5,031 nt of DNA from JACRDV01 sp024860865 [NCBI: Methanobacteriota archaeon] (GTDB taxonomy: Archaea > JACRDV01): assembly GCA_024860865.1 (NCBI GenBank), contig JACRDV010000146.1:1-5031 (forward strand), read 5' to 3'. Below the pieces are notes generated by a model that did no database searches, was not told the origin of the DNA, and worked only from the letters and a program-made list of their open reading frames with translations. The position numbers were made by a program, and so were the translations under genes. This document shows positions 1-4,830 of the stretch, in pieces. The stretch's first letter is position 1. Every line of letters starts with the position of its first letter.

Positions 1-261
1 AAGTTTAATGTAATTTACACAGCTAAACCAGCTATGCTTTACCTTATTCTAGGAGGACTACTTGGCGGTACAGTAGGAGTAGTTGGATTTTACGCTGCTC
101 TAAAGTTCATTAGTGTTTCAAAAGCTGTGCCAATAATTAGTACCTTTCCGCTTTTAGCCGCATTATTTGCAGTTATATCTCTTGGTGAGAAACTAACACC
201 TCAGCTATTGGTTGGGACTGCATTAGTTGTTGCAGGCATTGCATTGGTTGGGTACTCTTAA
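1..261 (+). CDS. EamA/DMT-family transporter, C-terminal part (5' end outside window)
   Basis: The reading frame is open from the first base, so this is the last 86 residues of a longer protein and not a small gene starting at the ATG at 34. Three hydrophobic segments are visible at about residues 13-34, 41-61 and 67-84 of the visible part, with short polar connections. The order of features (a glycine-rich helix, KAVPIISTFPLL, then a GEKLT turn, then a final VGTALVVAGIALVG helix) is what the second EamA repeat of drug/metabolite transporters looks like. Family members are inner-membrane proteins of about ten helices that export or import small metabolites. The substrate cannot be told from this end. 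The stop codon lies 3 nt before the first possible start of the archaemetzincin gene, so the two are probably cotranscribed. Confidence 0.85.
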   Translation, partial: KFNVIYTAKPAMLYLILGGLLGGTVGVVGFYAALKFISVSKAVPIISTFPLLAALFAVISLGEKLTPQLLVGTALVVAGIALVGYS

Positions 262-264
262 GAA

Positions 265-867
265 GTGATTAATCTCCACACAAAAGCATTGGTAAAGCTA
301 AAATTTTTTGAAGTGATTTATATAATTTTAAAATTACTTCCAATTGAATCAGTTCAACATTCAGTTTTAGAAAATATTTCATCTGGCATAAAAGAAATTT
401 TTGGAGAAATTTTTGAAGTCCAAACTGCTAAAGAGGGACTAGAGGTTCCTAAAGATGCTTATAATTCTTCACGCAAGCAGTATAAATCTGAAGCCTTTCT
501 TGAATTAGCTCAAAAGTTGCCAAAGCACTCGAGGGTTGATCGTATTTTAGCTGTTACAAATGTTGATCTTTATGCTCATCCTTTAAATTTTATTTTTGGC
601 CAAGCACAAAAACCTGGCAAAGTTGCATTAATTTCTATTTATAGATTAAACCCAAGATTCTACGGTCAAACTTTTGATGAGCAACTCTATAAAGATCGAA
701 TAGTTAAAGAAGCTGTTCATGAGTTGGGTCATACTCTTGGACTTGCTCATTGCAAAGATATAAAATGTGTAATGGTATTTTCTAACAGCATTATTGAAGT
801 GGATAGAAAAAAGAAGTATTTTTGTGAAAAATGTTGGAGCGAAGTAATTAAATGGAAGTCAAAATAA
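265..867 (+). CDS. amzA: Archaemetzincin family zinc metalloprotease
   Basis: The protein has the full archaemetzincin signature: HELGHTLGLAHC at residues 152-163 (zinc ligands H152, H156 and H162, catalytic E153), C168 with CVM after a four-residue gap, and CEKC at 187-190 forming the second, structural zinc site. The metzincin Met-turn is M170. Other family blocks are YNSSRKQY (66-73), DLYAHPLNFIFGQA (101-114) and FSNSIIEVDRK (172-182), all strongly like the A. fulgidus enzyme as I remember it. Family members are soluble metallopeptidases with poorly known substrates. The start is uncertain. The GTG at 265 gives 200 residues but adds 16 that do not look like the family. The in-frame GTG at 313 gives VIYIILKLLP, which matches the usual N-terminus better, and I favour it on homology. 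Neither has a clear ribosome-binding site. The 3' end overlaps rimI by 16 nt, which suggests an operon. Confidence 0.93.
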   Translation: MINLHTKALVKLKFFEVIYIILKLLPIESVQHSVLENISSGIKEIFGEIFEVQTAKEGLEVPKDAYNSSRKQYKSEAFLELAQKLPKHSRVDRILAVTNVDLYAHPLNFIFGQAQKPGKVALISIYRLNPRFYGQTFDEQLYKDRIVKEAVHELGHTLGLAHCKDIKCVMVFSNSIIEVDRKKKYFCEKCWSEVIKWKSK

Positions 868-1292
868 GACAAGTGAGGTCTAGCGACCTCTTTCGAGTAA
901 TCGAAATTGAATACGCTTCTTTTAAAGATGCTTATGCTCCATTTTTGCTCCTAGAGCTTTACGAGACTTGTTACAATGGATTTTTAGTGGCTGAGATAGA
1001 TGAAATGGTCGTTGGATATGCAATTGGAATTTCTGATAGAAATCACGGAAGGCTCATATCCATCGCTGTGGATCCAAAATACCGAAAGCGCGGGGCGGGA
1101 AGTGCGCTTATGAGGGCTATTTTGGAACAATTAAAACAAATTGGTGCCAAAGAAGTGATGTTAGAGGTTAGAGAGGGCAATACTGAAGCAATAGAGCTGT
1201 ATTTAAGCTTTGGCTTTGAAAAAAAAGGGCGAATGAAAAGCTATTATTCTGACGGAGAAGATGCAATAATAATGGAAAAAAAGTTAATTTAA
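852..1292 (+). CDS. rimI: RimI-like GNAT N-acetyltransferase (N-terminal protein acetylation)
   Basis: This is a 146-residue single-domain GNAT protein of usual RimI length. Motif A is at about residues 69-89, with ISIAVDPKYRKRGAG giving the R-x-x-G-x-G acetyl-CoA pyrophosphate loop (R78, G81, G83). Motif B is EVREGNTEAIELYLSFGF at 105-122, followed by a YYSDGEDAIIMEK ending typical of RimI/Ard1 enzymes. In archaea the single RimI/Ard1-type enzyme acetylates protein N-termini, so general N-terminal acetylation is the likely role, although substrate range cannot be read from the sequence. The ATG at 852 lies inside the last codons of amzA (16-nt overlap, different frame), with a GGAG about a dozen bases upstream, so translation is probably coupled. 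Its stop overlaps the stop of the convergent UPF0058 gene by 9 bp. Confidence 0.9.
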   Translation: MEVKIRQVRSSDLFRVIEIEYASFKDAYAPFLLLELYETCYNGFLVAEIDEMVVGYAIGISDRNHGRLISIAVDPKYRKRGAGSALMRAILEQLKQIGAKEVMLEVREGNTEAIELYLSFGFEKKGRMKSYYSDGEDAIIMEKKLI

Positions 1293-1595
1293 TGGTTTTC
1301 TCAATTCAATTGTAGCTTCTTTCTTAGAACGATTTGCAAGCTCTCCAAGTCTCTTCGTGATCAATTTTATTTCATTTGGGTTCCGTTGAGAAAGCGCTTG
1401 TGTGATTTGCCTAGCTAAAATGAAAATCGCATATTTATGCTCAGCTTTTGTGCGATGGATGTGATGCGGACAAATATTCAAATTTTCATATTCTTGAAAA
1501 AAATCTGTTGAAACCCCATCCACCCTGATGTGTTCCATCACATTCACAAGAACTTTGTGTAAATGAATGAGCTCATCTTTATAGATTACACGCAC
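1284..1595 (-). CDS. UPF0058 family protein
   Basis: This is a 103-residue small soluble protein. It opens with YKDELIHLHKVLVNVMEHI at residues 5-23, and carries a central CPHHIHRTKAEHKYAIFILARQI block at 42-64 rich in histidine and cysteine, then a basic C-terminus. This pattern (YKDEL-LH near the start, HH-H-K-EHK-AIF in the middle) is that of UPF0058, an uncharacterised archaeal family of about 90-100 residues that appears helical. The Cys-His-His cluster may bind metal, which is inference. The GTG start at 1595 is the only reasonable one because the family N-terminus begins almost at once. A GGAG lies immediately before it, closer than a normal ribosome-binding site, so initiation may be leaderless or unusual. 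It lies downstream of dnaG on the same strand but behind a U-tract terminator, so it is probably a separate transcript. Confidence 0.85.
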   Translation of the reverse strand: MRVIYKDELIHLHKVLVNVMEHIRVDGVSTDFFQEYENLNICPHHIHRTKAEHKYAIFILARQITQALSQRNPNEIKLITKRLGELANRSKKEATIELRKPLN

Positions 1596-1626
1596 TCTCC
1601 AAAAAATAAAATCACAACTATACTAC

Positions 1627-1649
1627 AGTAAACAACTTACTCATAAAAG
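1627..1649 (-). promoter_or_regulatory. Possible promoter and small inverted repeat for the UPF0058 gene
   Basis: Read on the minus strand, CTTTTATG (1642-1649) is a weak TATA-like box about 50 bp before the UPF0058 start. Immediately downstream of it is a perfect 5-bp inverted repeat AGTAA-ACAAC-TTACT (1627-1641) that would sit between the box and the transcription start, where an archaeal repressor could act. Both are short and could be chance in AT-rich DNA. Confidence 0.25.
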
Positions 1650-1659
1650 TTTCTGCCAG

Positions 1660-1684
1660 AAAAAAATTTTGCAAAGAAAAAAAA
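1660..1684 (-). terminator. Double U-tract terminator after dnaG
   Basis: On the minus strand, dnaG is followed after about 20 bp by a run of eight T and then, after a short spacer, a run of seven T. Archaeal transcription termination commonly needs only such U-tracts, with no hairpin. Two in a row just before the UPF0058 promoter region argue that dnaG and UPF0058 are separate transcripts. Confidence 0.6.
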
Positions 1685-1703
1685 TTTAATTCAATTTTAT
1701 AAT

Positions 1704-2966
1704 TTATCTTTTCTCAAAATTTCCAGACGATAAAATTTTAAGCGCGGGTGGGCGATTGATTATATTCCCGGTTTTCACACCAACTAAGAAGCTAATGCCT
1801 TTCTCATTTGCTAAATCAATTAATCGTTGCGTAACAACACCATCAAACACTACTGCATAAATTTTGTTCGTTGATTCTTGCAACGTTTTTGTTAAATCAC
1901 GCACTATAACTTCGCCCATTAAGTTTAAATCACTATCGAGCAAATGTGCTTTTAAACTTCCTGTTAGAGATTCTAATATATTCAACAGCCTCTCAGATTT
2001 TTCATCCAATTTTTCTTCTTGCTCAAATCTTGGCGGTGCTCGCTCAAAATATTCTCTTCGCTCAAAATATTCTCTTCGCCGTGGTATGTGGGGCCTTCTT
2101 TTGAATTCTGCCCTCTCTGGTTCGATATGCTCAAGAGATAACATTGGTGTTGCCTGTTCGGCTGGAATTTTATTCCTCAATGCTTTTATTATTTCTTTAT
2201 AAGTTAATTCTTCGACTTCTTTGCCCTCTGGAGCGCGAGCCACGTAATCAACTTCTGCAACTTGCAACAATTCCTTTAGTATAAGTTCCCCGCCTCTATC
2301 TCCGTCAACAAAAGCAGTAACTGTTTTTTCTTTACTAATGTCGATAATAGTTTGTGGGATGTTTGTTCCTTCAACAGCTATTGCATTTTTAATGCCGTGC
2401 TTTAATAGAATTAGCACATCAGCTCGTCCCTCAACAACGATTATAGCATCCGATTCCCCAACTGCAGGTCCTGCTGGTAACCTTTCAGAACCGTAGTCAA
2501 TGATTTCGCTAGTTCTAATTGACTGCTTAACTTCTTCTGTAATTTCCTGACTTTCTGGAGTAATTTCTTCAAAAAGAGTTGTTAAAATCTCTCTTGCACG
2601 GTCAATTACCATTCTTCGCTTAGCTGCTCTAACATCCTCAATTTTTAAAACAGATATCTCTGCTTTACACGGACCAACTTTATCGATTGATTCAAGCGCA
2701 GCAGCCAAAACAGCAGTTTCAACCTTGTCTAAGCTAGAAGGTATTATTATTGACCCGTGAGTTTTGCCGCCTGTAGAGCGTATCTCAACTTCGATTCTTC
2801 CTATGCGACCTGTCTTTTGTAACTCACGTAAGTCTAAATCCTCACCCAATAAACCCTCTGTTTGTCCAAAAATAGCCCCGACAACGTCGGGCTTTTCAAC
2901 AATGCCATCAGCATCAATTTCAGCATGTGTAACATATTTTGTAGTAGTAACCTCACCTTTTTCCAC
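1704..2966 (-). CDS. dnaG: Archaeal DnaG primase / exosome-associated protein
   Basis: This reading gives 420 residues. The N-terminal domain (about 8-150) has TTKYVTHAEIDADGIVEKPDVVGAIFGQTEGLLG, near-invariant in archaeal DnaG. The Toprim domain (about 170-250) has VVEGRAD with catalytic E179 and FVDGDRGGE with metal-binding D221 and D223, all intact. A charged linker (about 274-315) leads to the archaeal C-terminal domain (about 320-420; HLLDSDL, VRDLTKTL, VYAVVFDGVVTQRL-type block, FLVGVKTGNI). Archaeal DnaG is stably bound to the RNA exosome through the Csl4 subunit and also makes short primers in vitro. I start at the GTG at 2966 because a GGAGGG lies 7 nt upstream (2974-2979) and the family N-terminus follows directly. 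An in-frame TTG at 3014 would add 16 residues unlike the family. The linker has a perfect 6-residue duplication (see the repeat). The gene has its own TATA box upstream and a U-tract terminator downstream. Confidence 0.97.
   Translation of the reverse strand: MEKGEVTTTKYVTHAEIDADGIVEKPDVVGAIFGQTEGLLGEDLDLRELQKTGRIGRIEVEIRSTGGKTHGSIIIPSSLDKVETAVLAAALESIDKVGPCKAEISVLKIEDVRAAKRRMVIDRAREILTTLFEEITPESQEITEEVKQSIRTSEIIDYGSERLPAGPAVGESDAIIVVEGRADVLILLKHGIKNAIAVEGTNIPQTIIDISKEKTVTAFVDGDRGGELILKELLQVAEVDYVARAPEGKEVEELTYKEIIKALRNKIPAEQATPMLSLEHIEPERAEFKRRPHIPRRREYFERREYFERAPPRFEQEEKLDEKSERLLNILESLTGSLKAHLLDSDLNLMGEVIVRDLTKTLQESTNKIYAVVFDGVVTQRLIDLANEKGISFLVGVKTGNIINRPPALKILSSGNFEKR
2041..2076 (-). repeat. 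Perfect 18-bp tandem duplication in the dnaG linker
   Basis: Two identical 18-bp units (2041-2058 and 2059-2076) lie head to tail in frame and encode REYFER twice (residues 298-303 and 304-309). Exact DNA identity, including synonymous positions, points to a recent slippage or duplication event in a tolerant, charged linker between the Toprim and C-terminal domains. Confidence 0.95.
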
Positions 2967-3058
2967 GTAAATACCCTCCAATTGTAAACTACCTTGTTCC
3001 AAATTCTCAACCAATTTTCCAAAAAGAAATTAGAATAAATGGTCATAATTTTTCATTT

Positions 3059-3070
3059 GGTTTTATATTA
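3059..3070 (-). promoter_or_regulatory. TATA box for dnaG
   Basis: On the minus strand, TAATATAAAACC lies in the gap between the Toprim gene stop and dnaG. Counting about 26 nt from the box centre puts the transcription start near 3038, leaving a leader of roughly 70 nt that contains the GGAGGG site. dnaG therefore can be transcribed on its own in addition to any read-through from the Toprim gene. Confidence 0.55.
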
Positions 3071-3076
3071 CATCAT

Positions 3077-3517
3077 CTATAATAAATTATCATAGAAAGA
3101 CAAGCTTAATTTTTTAGTCTTGGCCTGTTTTAGGACATTTTCGAAGTGAACTGCTAAGCTTTCAACATCTTTCAATCCTTTTTTAACTAATTTTTTGAAA
3201 TTTTTTCTAAGTTCTAAATTTGGAGCCACACCTTCTCCTTGAAGGCAAGCGGCCAATTTTTTAGCCGTCTTTTCACCTCTTTTGTCAAAATCGGTCAAAA
3301 TAACCGCTTTAGAAGCTTTTTCTGAGATTTTTTCAGCAAGTGAAAGTAATGATTTGCCTTGAGCTATGGTAATGAATTTTCCGCGTATGCCGAGCTTTTT
3401 TAAAGCACTAACATCACGCCTACCTTCAACAATAATGGGAATTTCATCACTTGACAGTGTTTGAAGCCTCTTTAACAAGGAAAAGAGCTCCTCAATCTGG
3501 GCTTCAGTGTATTTCAA
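3077..3517 (-). CDS. Small Toprim-domain protein, UPF0292/RNase M5-like
   Basis: This is a 146-residue protein that is almost entirely a Toprim domain. After a short helical start (about 1-22) comes PIIVEGRRD with the conserved E31 and D35, then AVILTDFDKRGEK with the paired acidic residues D76 and D78. The basic C-terminus is predicted helical (KNFKKLVKKGLKDVESL) and ends with a lysine-rich tail. The closest named family is the archaeal UPF0292 group, stand-alone Toprim proteins related to bacterial RNase M5, which matures 5S rRNA. The function in archaea is not established. The start is a TTG at 3517 with a GGTGA site 7-8 nt upstream. No TATA box lies in the 30-60 bp directly before it. The nearest good one is at 3821-3830, on the far side of the structured RNA, so the RNA is probably part of its transcript. 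dnaG follows on the same strand. Confidence 0.88.
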   Translation of the reverse strand: MKYTEAQIEELFSLLKRLQTLSSDEIPIIVEGRRDVSALKKLGIRGKFITIAQGKSLLSLAEKISEKASKAVILTDFDKRGEKTAKKLAACLQGEGVAPNLELRKNFKKLVKKGLKDVESLAVHFENVLKQAKTKKLSLSFYDNLL

Positions 3518-3534
3518 TTAAAATCACCAAATAT

Positions 3535-3806
3535 GGGGCCTGCCTATGCCCTACTGATAACCCTTAGCTATCAGCGGTAGAATTCTTCAATTCCTCCTGC
3601 CAAGTAACCCTCCAGTAGGATAATAGCAGGTCCCGCTCTTGCTAGTGTGCTAGGTCGGGGTTGTCCTTTAATCATTGTTAGGCGTCACGCCAAGTTCATA
3701 AAGGGACCCTAGAAACTTCGGCCTAAATACCCAGCAAGAGGCTCAAATGTTGCCGCAAAGCTTGCTTAAGCGCTCATAAAATCCCGCTTATCCTCGATCC
3801 TGCGGC
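3535..3806 (-). ncRNA. Highly structured RNA, unassigned: long leader of the Toprim gene or independent ncRNA
   Basis: No gene is seen in this stretch, which is richer in GC than its surroundings. It contains several perfect stems (plus-strand coordinates): 3752-3757 with 3801-3806 (6 bp, GCCGCA/TGCGGC), enclosing 3768-3772 with 3785-3789; 3636-3643 with 3733-3740 (8 bp, CTCTTGCT/AGCAAGAG), enclosing 3650-3654 with 3708-3712, then 3663-3670 with 3699-3707 (8 bp with one bulge), then the apical hairpin 3681-3684/3688-3691, together one long rod; 3596-3600 with 3626-3630; and 3551-3559 with 3569-3580. I place it on the minus strand because a good TATA box sits about 25 bp before the first stem and because the Toprim gene has no other visible promoter. 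A plus-strand RNA ending at the T7 run at 3841-3847 is the alternative. The GGAA-capped helix of SRP RNA is not present, and RNase P conserved regions I and V are not recognisable. Confidence 0.6.
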
Positions 3807-3820
3807 TTATGATTTCATTG

Positions 3821-3830
3821 CATTTATAAT
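3821..3830 (-). promoter_or_regulatory. TATA box for the structured RNA / Toprim transcript
   Basis: On the minus strand, ATTATAAATG is a good archaeal TATA box. Counting about 26 nt downstream puts the start at 3800-3806, which coincides with the first base of the 6-bp stem of the structured RNA. A 5-bp hairpin with loop (AGAAC-TTTGC-GTTCT, 3849-3863) lies about 20 bp further upstream and could be a factor-binding site, which is speculation. Confidence 0.55.
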
Positions 3831-3903
3831 ATTGTACTGGTTTTTTTAAGAACTTTGCGTTCTAAGCGGAATACTCCTTTTTAAGGTTCTATGTCAATTT
3901 TTC

Positions 3904-3934
3904 TATCAGATTTAAAAAAGTTTATCAGATTTAA
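3904..3934. repeat. Two direct copies of a 12-bp motif, 19-bp period
   Basis: TATCAGATTTAA occurs at 3904-3915 and again at 3923-3934 in the AT-rich gap downstream of the 66-residue gene. The spacer is A-rich and on the minus strand gives a six-T run (3914-3919) that could end the small gene's transcript. Confidence 0.7.
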
Positions 3935-3950
3935 GAGAAAAGCCTTTTTG
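3930..3950. repeat. Dispersed 21-bp repeat, copy A
   Basis: This copy matches 4325-4345 at 20 of 21 positions in the same orientation, 395 bp apart. The core AAAAGCCTTTTT is nearly palindromic. The two copies lie on either side of the 66-residue gene and its promoter. No element ends or target duplications could be drawn. Confidence 0.55.
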
Positions 3951-4002
3951 ATTAAAACTTAAATTCAAAATTGGAAAGTGTGTTTTAGTCCTCAGGAGAC
4001 AT

Positions 4003-4203
4003 CTAACGTTTCATCTCTAGATGAATCAACATCAGATTCCGGTTCAGCTTTAGCAAATAATTACTCATCACATCTATCCCGGCTATAAGAAACCTAAAGT
4101 ATGTATCGACAAACGCTCTATTCATATCCACAAATGGGGCAAATGGAAGTAACTTCACATTCTCCTCTGATTGTTGTTTTGTTTTTCTTATTTTAGTTTT
4201 CAC
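4003..4203 (-). CDS. Small hypothetical protein, 66 aa, possibly membrane- or surface-associating
   Basis: I do not recognise this family. The case for a real gene is its start: on the minus strand a GGTGAC ribosome-binding site (4209-4214) lies 5 nt before the GTG at 4203, with a TATA-like box about 35 bp before the start. The protein has a basic N-terminus (MKTKIRKTKQQ), a proline-containing turn (LLPFAPFVD, about 18-26), then a long amphipathic to hydrophobic helix (about 28-55, FVDTYFRFLIAGIDVMSNYLLKL) and a basic end. It has no signal peptide and no cysteine. The helix is not long and uniformly hydrophobic enough to call a transmembrane segment. It stands alone, with no partner gene close by on its strand. 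Phasin-like or small regulatory proteins have similar composition, but I would not assign it. Confidence 0.6.
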   Translation of the reverse strand: MKTKIRKTKQQSEENVKLLPFAPFVDMNRAFVDTYFRFLIAGIDVMSNYLLKLNRNLMLIHLEMKR

Positions 4204-4224
4204 TTTTTGTCACCACTCATAGAG

Positions 4225-4247
4225 CATTTTTAAAAAATATTAAAAGA
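4225..4247 (-). promoter_or_regulatory. TATA region of the 66-residue gene
   Basis: On the minus strand the stretch reads as two overlapping AT boxes, CTTTTAATAT followed by TTTTTTAAAAATG. Using the first box, transcription would start near 4216, giving a very short leader that still includes the GGTGAC site. The second would start transcription beyond that site, so the first is preferred. All-AT surroundings make the exact box uncertain. Confidence 0.4.
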
Positions 4248-4830
4248 TAACCCAAAGAATCATACAAAAATTACAATTTTGGTAAGAATTTTTTTCAACC
4301 TTATTCAATCCAATTTTAATGATATTTAAGAAAAAAGCCTTTTTGGATTTGATTTCACCATAAATCAGTAGACCATAAGAGCAGTTGTACCTTTTGGAAA
4401 TCCCATTTTTAAGAAAATAACGATGAACCATATCCTGATTATCCATGAGAATAATTCCGCTAATAGAATTAATTACAAGTTGATTCCCTTGGATTTTTAG
4501 GGTATTCACGATGAAATTTAAGCTCGACGAGGTAATGAGAGACAGATCGAGGAACACAGATTTCATAAAAAGAGCATTGCCAAGATTATCTCTTGGGTTA
4601 ATGAGTCAGAAAAGATATTTCCCAGTTATGTTCTTGATGGAAGCAACAACCTATGAGTATGGTTTTGATGTTTCATCAATTTTTTATAATAAAATTTCGC
4701 GAGAATACCATTTGTTTTAACTGATGGATGAATCGCTAATACTTCCGGTGACCTCCCCCTCCACTTGTTCCTTGTTCAAATCCAAATTAATTTCAAAAAT
4801 TTTTAATATTTTTAAGTTCTTAATTTCCTT
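4248..4830. other. AT-rich stretch without a supported gene; possible decayed ORF
   Basis: No gene is supported here. The longest open frame is on the minus strand from 4566 to 4240 (108 codons), with an ATG but no ribosome-binding site, and rich in I, L, S and N. Its frame continues upstream through a stop at about 4609-4611 and another near 4650 with protein-like stretches between (for example VVASIKNITGKYLF), so it may be a decayed gene. On the plus strand the same DNA also has a short protein-like stretch in a different frame (about 4520-4655, including SIAKIISWVNESEKIFPSYVLDG), interrupted by stops upstream. The two readings cannot both be right and neither resembles a family I know. The second copy of the 21-bp repeat is at 4325-4345. 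Confidence 0.5.
4325..4345. repeat. Dispersed 21-bp repeat, copy B
   Basis: This is the second copy of the motif at 3930-3950, with one mismatch, in direct orientation. It lies about 80 bp upstream of the promoter of the 66-residue gene and inside the weak minus-strand open frame. Confidence 0.55.

Noticed and set aside
1864-2202. Open frame of 112 codons on the plus strand
   Set aside because: It lies wholly inside dnaG on the opposite strand, is serine-rich with no family features, and is a shadow of the strongly supported gene.
2764-2970. Plus-strand open frame opposite the start of dnaG
   Set aside because: Shadow of the conserved DnaG N-terminal domain.
2834-3046. Minus-strand open frame overlapping dnaG in another frame
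   Set aside because: Out of frame with dnaG, low-complexity and with no ribosome-binding site. DnaG conservation explains this DNA.
3535-3815. Signal recognition particle RNA
   Set aside because: GCTAGGTCGGGG on the plus strand resembles the start of SRP RNA, but the invariant GGAA-capped helix 8 with its AGCAGC partner is absent from both strands.
3790-3815. 16S rRNA start or RNase P region V
   Set aside because: GATCCTGCGGCTTAT superficially resembles both, but the flanking sequence does not follow either, and the partner strand of RNase P helix P4 is not found upstream.
4511-4720. Plus-strand open frame of 69 codons
   Set aside because: It has no ribosome-binding site, and neighbouring frames on both strands look as protein-like over parts of it. 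No family recognised.
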